Part shown: piece by piece, positions 17,583 through 26,349 of the stretch
Position numbering within the stretch: position 1 is the stretch's first letter
Layout: each line of letters begins with the position of its first letter
DNA from: a gamma proteobacterium symbiont of Stewartia floridana
GTDB taxonomy: Bacteria > Pseudomonadota > Gammaproteobacteria > Chromatiales > Chromatiaceae
Assembly: GCA_003676145.1 (NCBI GenBank)
Contig: NAUB01000013.1
Coordinates: 1 to 63,326 of the forward strand
DNA length: 63,326 bases
Reading direction: 5' to 3'
Made by a program: the position numbers and the translations under genes
The notes under the pieces: generated by a model
Databases searched by the model: none
What the model was told of the DNA's origin: nothing
What the model saw: the letters and a program-made list of their open reading frames with translations, nothing else

Positions 17583-18884
17583 ATGGTTAAGGACCATTAT
17601 GTAGCAAGAAACGTCTTCGTGGTCGATGGTAGTCGAACGCCGTTTCTTAAGGCTCGAGGCAAACCAGGTCCCTTTCGTGCCTCGGATTTGGCCGTTTCAG
17701 CAGCCCGTCCCCTGCTGACCAGACAAAGCTTTGCAGCCACCGAGCTGGATGAAGTGATTGTCGGGTGTATTGCACCCGGTCCTGATGAGGCCAACATTGC
17801 CCGAATCATTGCACTGCGACTCGGTTGTGGGGACAAGGTGCCCGCCTGGACCGTGCAACGTAACTGCGCATCCGGGATGCAGGCGATCGATAGTGCCGCA
17901 CTGGATATTGCCTCGGGGCGAGCCGACCTGGTACTTGCCGGTGGAACCGAATCCATGAGCCATCATCCGATCCTGCTCAATCAGACCATGGTCGCCTGGT
18001 TGGCAGACTGGAACAGAGCAAAGAGTGTTGCTGCCAAGAGCCGACAGCTTGCCGCTTTGCGACCGCAACATCTGCAACTGGTGATTGCCCTGCTGCGTGG
18101 CCTGACCGATCCGCTGGCAGGACTCACCATGGGTCAAACCGCAGAGAAACTGGCCTGGCGATTTCAAATCGACCGTGATGCCATGGATCACTTTGCCGTG
18201 CGCAGCCATCAAAAACTGGCAGAGGCGATCGATGCGGGGCGTCTTGATGAGGTTGAACCCATCTACAGCAACAACGGTGACCTTTTTGAAACGGATGATG
18301 GCCTGCGACGTGACAGCAGCGTTGAAAAACTGGCTAGCCTCAAGCCGGCCTTCGATCGACCGGTAGGCAAAGTGACCGCCGGCAACAGTGCCCAGATCAC
18401 CGATGGAGCCGCCATGTTGCTGCTGGCATCGGAAGAGGCTGTGGAAAAACACAATCTCCCGCTCCTTGGGCAGGTGATCGACTCCCAATGGTCTGCTCTC
18501 GATCCGACACAGATGGGTTTGGGGCCGGTACACGCCATGGGCAGTCTGCTGCAGCGACAGCGGATGGATGGGGAGAAGATCGATTACTGGGAGATCAATG
18601 AAGCCTTCGCCGCTCAGGTATTGGCCTGTCAGACGGCCTGGCAGGATCAGCACTACATGCAACAGGAAGTGGGATTGGAGCAGCCCCTGTCAGCGATTCC
18701 AGAGGAGCGCTTGAATGTGGATGGTGGCGCAATCAGCATCGGACATCCAGTCGGCGCAAGCGGCGCCCGACTGGTGCTGCATCTGCTCAAGACCCTACAA
18801 CAGAGAGGCGCAACGCGAGGTATGGCAAGTCTATGCATCGGTGGTGGCCAGGGTGGCGCCATGTTACTGGAGGTGGCGAAATGA
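17583..18884 (+). CDS. fadI: 3-ketoacyl-CoA thiolase, FadI-like
   Basis: This 433-residue thiolase carries out the last beta-oxidation step, thiolytic cleavage of 3-ketoacyl-CoA. The active-site cysteine is Cys95 in QRNCASGMQ. The C-terminal catalytic motifs INEAFAAQV, GGAISIGHPVGASGAR and CIGGGQGG are intact. The length is close to E. coli FadI (436). A GAGG element precedes ATG 17583, 51 bp after fadE, and its stop overlaps the fadJ start (ATGA), which pairs the two as the anaerobic-type alpha/beta complex. Confidence 0.93.
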   Translation: MVKDHYVARNVFVVDGSRTPFLKARGKPGPFRASDLAVSAARPLLTRQSFAATELDEVIVGCIAPGPDEANIARIIALRLGCGDKVPAWTVQRNCASGMQAIDSAALDIASGRADLVLAGGTESMSHHPILLNQTMVAWLADWNRAKSVAAKSRQLAALRPQHLQLVIALLRGLTDPLAGLTMGQTAEKLAWRFQIDRDAMDHFAVRSHQKLAEAIDAGRLDEVEPIYSNNGDLFETDDGLRRDSSVEKLASLKPAFDRPVGKVTAGNSAQITDGAAMLLLASEEAVEKHNLPLLGQVIDSQWSALDPTQMGLGPVHAMGSLLQRQRMDGEKIDYWEINEAFAAQVLACQTAWQDQHYMQQEVGLEQPLSAIPEERLNVDGGAISIGHPVGASGARLVLHLLKTLQQRGATRGMASLCIGGGQGGAMLLEVAK

Positions 18885-20908
18885 GTAAGCACTGGCATCT
18901 GGAAACCGATCAGCATGGCATCAGCTGGTTACACTTCGATCATGCCGACAGCCCGGTCAACATTCTTTCTCAGGAGGCCTTCGCCGAGCTGGCGGAATGT
19001 CTGGACGAACTGGAAGCGTTGCAACCCAAAGGCCTGATCTTCATCTCTGACAAAGCATCCGGCTTCATTGCCGGTGCTGACGTCAACAGTTTCCGCAGTG
19101 GTATGCGTCAACGTGAGGCGGAAGAGCACATCCACGGCGTACATGAGCTGTTTGCCCGAATCGAGAGTCTCGACTTTCCGACCCTGGCACTGATTCATGG
19201 TTTCTGCCTGGGAGGTGGATTGGAGTTGGCGCTCAGTTGCAACATCCGTATTGCACAGGATGATCCATCAACCCGGCTTGCCTTCCCGGAAGTCCGTTTG
19301 GGCATATTCCCTGGATATGGTGGCACGGTGCGGTCGATCCGTCGTGTCGGTGCCCTGCCGGCAATGCAGATGATGCTGAGTGGACGCGGTGTCAGCGCCC
19401 GCCAGGCGAAAAAGATGGGGCTGGTTGATCAGATTGCACCGCAGAGACAGATCAAAGCACTGGCTTCGCAGCTGATCCGCAAAGCACCAAAAGCTCGCCG
19501 ACAAACAGTCCTCAACCGTCTGGCCAATAGCTTGCCCGGACGAATGATCGCCGCGCCTTTGTTGCGGCGTGAAACCGCCAAGCATGCCAATAAGAACCAC
19601 TATCCCGCCCCGTTTGCCCTGATCGATCACTGGCAAAAGCATGGCGGTGATGCGGGCGCCATGTATCGCAGTGAAGCCAGTGAGGTGAGTCGTCTCCTGA
19701 TCGGCAACACCGCACAAAACCTGATCCGGGTCTTCTTTCTACAGGAGCGTTTGAAATCCCTGGGCGGCAAACAGGATTTTCATCCTCGGCATGTGCATGT
19801 GGTGGGTGGTGGCATCATGGGTGGCGATATCGCTGCCTGGTGTGCCCTGAAAGGCATGCAGGTGACCCTGCAGGACCGGGAAGCCAAGTTTCTCACACGT
19901 GCCATCTCCAGAGCCCATGGCCTGTTCAGTCGAAAACTGCGTAAACCCCGTCTGGTAAACGCGGCCATGGACCGCTTGATGCCGGACCCGAAAGGTTACG
20001 GCGTCGCCAAAGCCGATGTGGCGATCGAGGCGATTTTTGAGGATATCCAGGCAAAGCAGCAGCTGTTCAAGCAGCTTGAGTCAGAGATGCGGCCGGATGC
20101 CCTGCTGGCCACCAATACCTCCAGTATCCCACTGGAAACCATCAGTGAGGTTCTCAACGACCCCCCACGCCTGATCGGTCTGCATTTCTTCAATCCAGTG
20201 GCCAAGATGCAGCTGGTTGAGGTTGTCCATGGTCAACAGACCAGCGCTGATCTGATTCACAAAGGTGCCGCCTTTGTGCGTTGCATTGACCGTCTGCCCC
20301 TGCCGGTGAAGAGCAGTCCGGGTTTTCTGGTCAACCGTATCCTGATGCCCTATCTGCTTGAAGCAATGAAGCTGATCGATGAAGGGGTGCCGGCACCGGT
20401 AGTCGACCAGGCCGCAGTGGAGTTCGGTATGCCCATGGGGCCGGTTGAACTGGCTGATGCGGTTGGCCTGGATATCTGTTTGGCGGTTGCGGAAAAACTC
20501 GCCCCGCTGTTTGATCTGGAGATCCCGAATCAACTCAAGCAACAGGTGGCAGCGCAACATCTGGGCAAGAAGAGCGGTCAGGGCTTCTATGCCTACGAAA
20601 AGGGCCGGATCCGTAAACAGAAGGTTGATAGCAGCTACACCCCACCGGAAGACCTGACCGATCGGATGATATTCCGCCTGCTCAATGAGTCGGTTGCCTG
20701 CCTGCGTGAAGGGGTGATCGAAGATGAGGATCTGTTGGATGCCGGGGTAATCTTCGGCACCGGTTTTGCCCCCTTCCGGGGCGGTCCGATGCATACCATA
20801 CACAGTGGCGGACTCGACACTCAGCGCCATCAACTCGAGTTACTTGAAAAACGTCACGGTAATCAGTTCCATCCTGATGACGGATGGGCTAAGTTAAGAG
20901 GTGTGTAA
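18881..20908 (+). CDS. fadJ: FadJ-like enoyl-CoA hydratase/3-hydroxyacyl-CoA dehydrogenase
   Basis: This 675-residue bifunctional enzyme hydrates enoyl-CoA and oxidises 3-hydroxyacyl-CoA. The N-terminal crotonase half has the oxyanion-hole motifs IAGADVNSF and GFCLGGGLELALSCN. The dehydrogenase half begins near residue 310 with the NAD-binding VVGGGIMGGDIA and contains HFFNPV and a second C-terminal helical domain (GPVELADAVGLD). The ATG at 18881 overlaps the thiolase stop as ATGA; the longer frame from 18833 is not needed. The stop overlaps the next gene (TAATG), so synthesis is coupled to the acyl-CoA synthetase. Confidence 0.94.
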   Translation: MSKHWHLETDQHGISWLHFDHADSPVNILSQEAFAELAECLDELEALQPKGLIFISDKASGFIAGADVNSFRSGMRQREAEEHIHGVHELFARIESLDFPTLALIHGFCLGGGLELALSCNIRIAQDDPSTRLAFPEVRLGIFPGYGGTVRSIRRVGALPAMQMMLSGRGVSARQAKKMGLVDQIAPQRQIKALASQLIRKAPKARRQTVLNRLANSLPGRMIAAPLLRRETAKHANKNHYPAPFALIDHWQKHGGDAGAMYRSEASEVSRLLIGNTAQNLIRVFFLQERLKSLGGKQDFHPRHVHVVGGGIMGGDIAAWCALKGMQVTLQDREAKFLTRAISRAHGLFSRKLRKPRLVNAAMDRLMPDPKGYGVAKADVAIEAIFEDIQAKQQLFKQLESEMRPDALLATNTSSIPLETISEVLNDPPRLIGLHFFNPVAKMQLVEVVHGQQTSADLIHKGAAFVRCIDRLPLPVKSSPGFLVNRILMPYLLEAMKLIDEGVPAPVVDQAAVEFGMPMGPVELADAVGLDICLAVAEKLAPLFDLEIPNQLKQQVAAQHLGKKSGQGFYAYEKGRIRKQKVDSSYTPPEDLTDRMIFRLLNESVACLREGVIEDEDLLDAGVIFGTGFAPFRGGPMHTIHSGGLDTQRHQLELLEKRHGNQFHPDDGWAKLRGV

Positions 20909-22764
20909 TGTTATTGTTTGAAAACGTGCATCAAGCGGAAGCAAAAAGACAACACTCCTATAACAACGATAATCTGAATATGAACAAACCGAATACAGAT
21001 TACATCGGTCTCGATGTGGCAGATACACTGGCAGGTGTTTTCCAGGAACGGGTCAGACGGACACCTGAGGCTATTGGGTTTATCCAGTACGATCCGGCCA
21101 GTCAGCAGTGGCAGAAAAGCACCTGGCGCGAGATGGCGCAGCAGGTAGCGCGCTGGCAGGCAGCCCTGAAAAAAGAGGCTCTGAAACCGGGCGACCGGGT
21201 TGCCCTGATGATGAGAAACTGCAAGGAGTGGGTGATCTTCGACCAGGCCGCTTCAGGCTTGGGACTGGTCACCGTTCCGCTCTACACCAATGACCGGCCG
21301 GAAAACATCGGTTATATCCTGCAGGATGCCGGGGTCAGGCTGTTACTGCTCGAAAATGACCAACAATGGCAGGATCTGCAACAGATCCGTAATCAGCTTG
21401 CCGGCCTGAATCGCATTCTCACCATGGAGAAGGTAGACCCACTGGGTCTTCAGCCACGCCTGATGCATATCGATGAGTGGCTACCCGAGGAGACCGATGC
21501 GGAACTCGAATTGGTCGATCAATCCAGTGAAGAGCTGGCGACCATCGTCTATACCTCTGGTACCACAGGGCGATCCAAAGGTGTCATGCTGAGCCACAGA
21601 AACATCCTTTGGGATATCGAGAGTGGCGTTAAAATTATCGATATCTTTCCCACTGACACCTTTCTCTCTTTTCTGCCACTCTCACACACCCTGGAACGGA
21701 CGGTTGGCTACTACCTGGCCATGGTCGCTGGCGCGACAACCGCCTATTCCCGTTCCATTGCGGAGTTGGGTGAGGATCTGCAGATCATCAAGCCGACCAT
21801 TCTGGTCTCTGTGCCGCGTATTTTTGAGCGCGTCTACAGCAAGATCCAGGATAAGCTCGCCGCCGATTCAGCGATTAAACAAAAGCTCTTCGGTTTAGCG
21901 GTAGAGACCGGTTGGCAGGTTTTTGAAAATACCCAGGGACGACAGCCATGGAACGCCAAAATGTTACTTTGGCCGTTACTCAACAAACTGGTTGCGGGAA
22001 AGATACAACAGAAGCTCGGTGGCAGGTTACGCATCGCGGTATCTGGCGGCGCACCACTCTCATCCGATATTGCGAAAGTATTCATCGGCTTGGGCGTACC
22101 GATTTTGCAAGGCTATGGACTGACAGAAACCAGTCCAATCATCTCTGCCAATACCCATGAAAACAACATTCCCGCGAGTGTTGGCGTCCCGTTTCCGGGC
22201 ATCGAGATCCGCATAACTGACCAGGATGAACTCTTATGCCGCGCGCCAAACGTGATGCTGGGGTATTGGAACAACCGAACAGCCACTAATGAGTGCATCG
22301 ATGATCAGGGATGGTTCCACACCGGTGACAAAGCGAAGATAGAATCCGACCACATCTTCATCACAGGAAGACTGAAAGAGATCATCGTGCTGGCAAATGG
22401 AGAAAAGGTACCACCGGCAGATATGGAGATGTGTATCTCCATGGACAGCCTGTTCGACCAGGTCTTGATCATGGGTGAAGGAAAACCCTATCTCAGTGCT
22501 CTGATTCATCTTAACACTGAACATGAGGATGCTGCCCGTTACAATCCTGCAACGCTCTCTGAGACCGATGAGAAAGCCCTGCTTGAACGTGTAAACAGTT
22601 ACCTGGATAACTTTCCCGGATATGCCAAGATCATCAGGCTGGCATTGATCAACGAAGCATGGAGTGTGGAAAACGGCTTTATGACACCAACCCTGAAGCT
22701 GCGCAGAAACAAGATATACAGTGAACATGCTGAGGATCTTGATCAACTCTACAAAGGGCACTGA
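20908..22764 (+). CDS. fadD: Long-chain acyl-CoA synthetase (AMP-forming)
   Basis: This 618-residue AMP-binding ligase activates fatty acids to acyl-CoA. Core motifs include the P-loop-like VYTSGTTGRSKGVML, the GYGLTETSP adenylate motif, and WFHTGDKAKIE with TGRLKEIIVLANGEK. It belongs to the long-chain synthetase group (COG1022-like) rather than close E. coli FadD, so the symbol is functional. ATG 20908 overlaps fadJ's stop and follows AAGAGG; the next in-frame ATG (20980) has no comparable ribosome-binding site, so a polar 24-residue N-terminal extension is likely real. It ends the fad operon. Confidence 0.9.
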   Translation: MLLFENVHQAEAKRQHSYNNDNLNMNKPNTDYIGLDVADTLAGVFQERVRRTPEAIGFIQYDPASQQWQKSTWREMAQQVARWQAALKKEALKPGDRVALMMRNCKEWVIFDQAASGLGLVTVPLYTNDRPENIGYILQDAGVRLLLLENDQQWQDLQQIRNQLAGLNRILTMEKVDPLGLQPRLMHIDEWLPEETDAELELVDQSSEELATIVYTSGTTGRSKGVMLSHRNILWDIESGVKIIDIFPTDTFLSFLPLSHTLERTVGYYLAMVAGATTAYSRSIAELGEDLQIIKPTILVSVPRIFERVYSKIQDKLAADSAIKQKLFGLAVETGWQVFENTQGRQPWNAKMLLWPLLNKLVAGKIQQKLGGRLRIAVSGGAPLSSDIAKVFIGLGVPILQGYGLTETSPIISANTHENNIPASVGVPFPGIEIRITDQDELLCRAPNVMLGYWNNRTATNECIDDQGWFHTGDKAKIESDHIFITGRLKEIIVLANGEKVPPADMEMCISMDSLFDQVLIMGEGKPYLSALIHLNTEHEDAARYNPATLSETDEKALLERVNSYLDNFPGYAKIIRLALINEAWSVENGFMTPTLKLRRNKIYSEHAEDLDQLYKGH

Positions 22765-22788
22765 TATCTATATCATATCGATGACAAT

Positions 22789-22810
22789 CGGATCGTTTTT
22801 AAACGATCCG
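22789..22810. terminator. Perfect hairpin between the fad operon and the EthD-like gene
   Basis: CGGATCGTTT and AAACGATCCG form a 10-bp stem with a 2-base gap, 24 bp after the acyl-CoA synthetase stop. The T-run is inside the arm instead of after it. It probably ends or trims the fad transcript before the EthD-like gene, whose start lies 40 bp downstream. Confidence 0.5.
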
Positions 22811-22850
22811 AGCCGCTGAACGTTTACCGGTTAAGGTGGAGAGAACAACA

Positions 22851-23216
22851 ATGATAAAATTTGTAATGTGCTTGACCAGACACCCGAACATCAGTAGAGC
22901 AGAGTTCAGGGACTACTGGATGAACAAACATGGACCATTCTTCATGCGCAACGCTGAGGTTATGGGTGCGAAAAAATATGTGCAATCCCATACCCTGGAC
23001 TCACCATTGAATGAGGCGCTCAAGCAATCAAGAGACATGCTACCCGAGTATGATGGTGTTGCCGAAGTGTGGTTTGAATCTGCCGAGGCTCTGATGGAGG
23101 GCATGAGTACTCCAGAAGGTCAGAAACTCGGTGCGGCTCTGCTTGAGGATGAGAAGAATTTTGTCGATCACTCAAAATCTTCGGCATTTATTGTTGAAGA
23201 GCATGAATTCAACTGA
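22851..23216 (+). CDS. EthD-like dimeric alpha/beta-barrel protein
   Basis: This 121-residue protein has the EthD pattern: MIKFVMCLTRHPNIS at the start, FRDYWMNKHGPFF, and a DGVAEVWFES strand followed by a terminal helix. EthD/Dabb proteins are small ferredoxin-fold dimers known as accessory or degradative proteins in several pathways; no catalytic chemistry can be read here. ATG 22851 follows GGTGGAGAG and is preferred over GTG 22836. It sits 86 bp beyond the fad operon, across a hairpin, so it may be expressed separately. A function in fatty-acid or ether metabolism is only suggested by position. Confidence 0.78.
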   Translation: MIKFVMCLTRHPNISRAEFRDYWMNKHGPFFMRNAEVMGAKKYVQSHTLDSPLNEALKQSRDMLPEYDGVAEVWFESAEALMEGMSTPEGQKLGAALLEDEKNFVDHSKSSAFIVEEHEFN

Positions 23217-23460
23217 ACCTTTTTTTGATTTCCAGGTTCATCAATTGCCATCGATGTAAACTATAAGACTTCGACTGTTGAAGAATCATTGGTGATCTGA
23301 AAATTCACACCGATGTTCATCAACCTCATCCCGTTCCAACCTTCAGGATGAACTGACTCTCTGTACATTCTGTAGCAACAGACAGGTCGAACCGTTGTAT
23401 CAAAGTGAGTAACCCTCGACGAGCACCTTCCTCGTTGTATTCCTATTCAAGGCAGTCTGA

Positions 23461-24240
23461 TCACTCAGCTGCCAGAGGAAAGCAACGGTAGTAGTTTTCG
23501 GTGGTTTGCGCGGCGACCTCATCGACACTCAAGCCTTTGATCTCAGCCACGCACTCTGCCACCTGATGAACATAGATCGGCTGATTTGGCTTGCCTCGAT
23601 AGGGCACAGGGGCAAGATAGGGGGAGTCTGTTTCAATCAACAGCTGCTGCATCGGCACCTGCTTCACCACTTCACGCAAATCAGCGGCATTCTTAAAGGT
23701 GATGATGCCTGAAAAGGAGATAAAGAAGCCCATCTCCAACGCCCGCTCCGCCATCGACCAGTTTTCTGTGAAACAGTGCATAACCCCACCAGCCTGATCA
23801 GCGCCTTGGGACTGCATGATGCTGAGTGTATCCTCTCTGGCGTCCCGGGTATGGATGATGAGCGGCAGATCGGCCTGTTTGGCCGCCTCGATATGTTGCC
23901 GGAAACGCTTACGCTGCCACTCCAAATCGCCTTTACCATGGAAATAGTCGAGACCGGTTTCACCAATCGCAACCACCTTCGGGTGTTTGGCTAACTCAAC
24001 CAGTTCTGCCGGGTTTGGGTCGTGCCGCTCACGGTCGTTGGGATGCACACCAACCGATACGGAGATCTGAGGATAGGATTCGACCAATGAGACCATTGAT
24101 GGCCAGGACTCCAGATCGATGGAGACACAGAGCATATGGCTGATTCCGCGATCCAGGGTTGAAGTGACAAACTGACCGAAGTCATTCGCATATTGATCGA
24201 GAGCTACCCGGTCGAGATGGCAATGTGAGTCAACAAGCAT
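23461..24240 (-). CDS. tatD: TatD-family metal-dependent DNase (YcfH type)
   Basis: This 259-residue TIM-barrel metal hydrolase has the N-terminal metal motif SHCHLD (His6, His8), GVHPND, GETGLDY with the bridging Glu, LIIHTRDA, and the ETDSPYLAP signature near the end. Family members act as 3'-5' DNases or D-aminoacyl-related hydrolases. It closes the yceD-to-tatD cluster in the same relative place as ycfH in E. coli (after holB), with a PilZ gene inserted between them. The 23217-23460 spacer before it is empty apart from a weak dyad at the EthD stop. Confidence 0.92.
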   Translation of the reverse strand: MLVDSHCHLDRVALDQYANDFGQFVTSTLDRGISHMLCVSIDLESWPSMVSLVESYPQISVSVGVHPNDRERHDPNPAELVELAKHPKVVAIGETGLDYFHGKGDLEWQRKRFRQHIEAAKQADLPLIIHTRDAREDTLSIMQSQGADQAGGVMHCFTENWSMAERALEMGFFISFSGIITFKNAADLREVVKQVPMQQLLIETDSPYLAPVPYRGKPNQPIYVHQVAECVAEIKGLSVDEVAAQTTENYYRCFPLAAE

Positions 24241-24342
24241 AGTAGAGCCTCAGGCTGTGGGGCCGCTATTTTATAGCGACGCCATCATCCTTGAAAGGTC
24301 ATTACCGCGGGAATCCGATAGAGAGGTGGCAATCAGCCGGAA

Positions 24343-24690
24343 TCAGAGAGTATGGGTAGGCCGATCCGATTTGAGCGCACCGGCCAGATAGGTCTCTATC
24401 TTGTTGCGCGCCGCTCCGCCGTCCTGGTCACTGAACTGGACACCGATCCCGGCCGCCCGGTTACCCTCGGCGCCAACCGGTGTGATCCAGATGATTTTTC
24501 CTGCCACAGGCAGGCGCTCGGCCTCATCCATCAGGGTCAGTAGCATAAAGACTTCATCGCCGAGACGGTACTGTTTGGTGGTAGGTATGAAAAGGCCGCC
24601 AAATTCCACAAACTGCATATAGGCCGCATACAAGGCGTTTTTATCCTTGATGGTTAGGGAGAGAATTCCTTGTTTTGGTCCACCAGCCAT
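24343..24690 (-). CDS. pilZ: PilZ-domain protein
   Basis: This 115-residue single-domain PilZ protein starts GILSLTIKDKNALYAAYMQF and contains FGGLFIPT, VFMLLTLMDE and GKIIWITP strands and a GIGVQF end. It corresponds to the PilZ of type IV pilus assembly, commonly encoded beside holB and tmk in Pseudomonas and related bacteria. The canonical RxxxR and D/NxSxxG c-di-GMP motifs are not evident (only FGGLF occupies the second), so it probably acts by protein contact, as Pseudomonas PilZ does with PilB and FimX. Confidence 0.88.
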   Translation of the reverse strand: MAGGPKQGILSLTIKDKNALYAAYMQFVEFGGLFIPTTKQYRLGDEVFMLLTLMDEAERLPVAGKIIWITPVGAEGNRAAGIGVQFSDQDGGAARNKIETYLAGALKSDRPTHTL

Positions 24691-24707
24691 AAGTTACCTG
24701 ACCTGAT

Positions 24708-25703
24708 TCAGGCACCCTGTCTTGAACAGGCCTGCCATTCGATAAGTAGTTTTTCCAACGTCAACTGCAGATTGATATTGCTATCGGTGAGAGCCCTGAC
24801 TGCGTAGAGTTTCTTCAGATAGCTTTGTATCGCCCTTGAGTTTAACTTGTCGGCTGTCTTCTGCAAAGCTTGAGCCCGGTCCGGATTAGACAATGCGGCC
24901 CCAGAGGATGACAGTTTCAGTCTCTGGAGATCGATAACCCAACCAATTAGCCACTCAATCAATAACTTATAGTCAAATTTTTGCCAGATGCCGGCCAATT
25001 TGACCGGATCGAGACGCTGATCGCTCAAGGCCAGAAACTGATTCAGCATCTCACTGCGACTCTCAAGCAGGGTTTTGTCATTTAATGCCAGAGCCTTGAG
25101 TGGCGCACCGTTGGCCAGTCCCAGCAGCAAAGCGGGATCTGCGTGCTCTACCTTGCCGCTTAGCCACGCCAGGGCCTGAGTTCGCTGAGGCGGATGAAAC
25201 ACCACCGACTGACATCGACTTCGAATGGTCGGCAGCAATCTGGCGGGTTGATCCGTCAATAGCAGGATGAGTGTCCCGGAAGTGGGCTCTTCGAGGGTTT
25301 TCAGCAAGCTGTTTGCCGCCCCGTTGGTCATCCGGTGGGCCGGCTGAATGCCGATCACCTTATATTTTGCTGAGTGGGCAGTCAGGGCAGCGGAACTGGT
25401 AAGCGCCCGGATTGCGTCGATTTTGATCTCACCGCTCTTACTCCCCTCCTCTGGTCCGATCCACTGCAGATCCGGGTGATTACCGGCCTGGATCAGGTGA
25501 CAGTGCTGACAAGTGCCACAGGCTTGACCCGATTCACTGGGATTACTGCACAACAGGGATTGGGCAAAGCTCAGAGCGAACTGCTGTTTGCCGAGTCCAG
25601 GGGGACCGCTGAGCAGCAACGCATGGGACAGGCGTCCCTGGTTGAGAGACTGTTGTAACTGCTGCCACTGCTGTTGATGCCAGGGCATGGGGCTATAGCC
25701 CAT
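24708..25703 (-). CDS. holB: DNA polymerase III subunit delta'
   Basis: This 331-residue clamp-loader subunit has the AAA+ Walker A region SGPPGLGKQ (33-40), a zinc-binding cysteine set (Cys52, Cys62, Cys65, Cys68, in CGTCQHC) and NSLLKTLEEP. It opens and loads the beta clamp with the other clamp-loader proteins. ATG 25703 lies one base after the tmk stop (TGAGATG); the frame extends to a GTG at 25712 that would overlap tmk. Same order as the E. coli tmk-holB pair. Confidence 0.94.
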   Translation of the reverse strand: MGYSPMPWHQQQWQQLQQSLNQGRLSHALLLSGPPGLGKQQFALSFAQSLLCSNPSESGQACGTCQHCHLIQAGNHPDLQWIGPEEGSKSGEIKIDAIRALTSSAALTAHSAKYKVIGIQPAHRMTNGAANSLLKTLEEPTSGTLILLLTDQPARLLPTIRSRCQSVVFHPPQRTQALAWLSGKVEHADPALLLGLANGAPLKALALNDKTLLESRSEMLNQFLALSDQRLDPVKLAGIWQKFDYKLLIEWLIGWVIDLQRLKLSSSGAALSNPDRAQALQKTADKLNSRAIQSYLKKLYAVRALTDSNINLQLTLEKLLIEWQACSRQGA

Positions 25704-25704
25704 C

Positions 25705-26349
25705 TCAACCACCGCTCTGCTCCAGAAAAGTGCTCACGACACTATGGATCTGTTGCTGTACGGTTTCCAGCGGTTTGGAAGCATCGACAATTTTGACCCG
25801 ATGCGGCTCCCTGGCGGCAATCTCCAGATAGCCAGTCCTGACCTTCTCGAAAAAACTCATCTCCTGTTTCTCGAAACGATCCGGTTCGGATCTTTGCCCG
25901 GCCCGGGCCAGCCCCTGCTCCACAGGCAGATCCAGCAACAGTGTTAAATCGGGGCGAAGCTCGCCCTGCACGAATTGCTCTAGAGACGCGATACGTTCAC
26001 TGGCAAGTCCACGCCCGGCACCCTGATAGGCGTAACTGGCATCGGTAAAACGGTCACACAAGACCCACTGCCCCTGTTGCAATGCGGGTATGATCTTCTG
26101 CTGCAGGTGCTCAGCGCGGGCCGCAAACATCAGCAACAACTCCGTATCATCGGCCATCCCGGTATGCTGATGCCCCAGCAGCAGATCCCTGATCGCTTCA
26201 CCCAGTGGAGTTCCACCGGGTTCACGGGTAAACACCACCTGTTTGCCCGCCGAGTTGAGAAGATTACGGATAAAATCCAGATTACTGCTCTTGCCTGCAC
26301 CCTCACCGCCTTCAACGGTAATGAATCGTCCTTTCAATGTGTTGCTCAT
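25705..26349 (-). CDS. tmk: Thymidylate kinase
   Basis: This 214-residue kinase phosphorylates dTMP to dTDP. The P-loop is GGEGAGKS (14-21), followed by FTREPGGTPLG and CDRFTDASYAYQGAGRG, the DRF(T/S) motif and LID-region basic residues (RAGQRSEPDRF). The start overlaps the mltG stop by 4 bp and the stop abuts holB, so it is part of one operon. Confidence 0.95.
   Translation of the reverse strand: MSNTLKGRFITVEGGEGAGKSSNLDFIRNLLNSAGKQVVFTREPGGTPLGEAIRDLLLGHQHTGMADDTELLLMFAARAEHLQQKIIPALQQGQWVLCDRFTDASYAYQGAGRGLASERIASLEQFVQGELRPDLTLLLDLPVEQGLARAGQRSEPDRFEKQEMSFFEKVRTGYLEIAAREPHRVKIVDASKPLETVQQQIHSVVSTFLEQSGG

Noticed and set aside
17697-18662. 321-codon minus-strand frame inside the thiolase gene
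   Set aside because: Shadow frame; the thiolase on the plus strand has all catalytic motifs.
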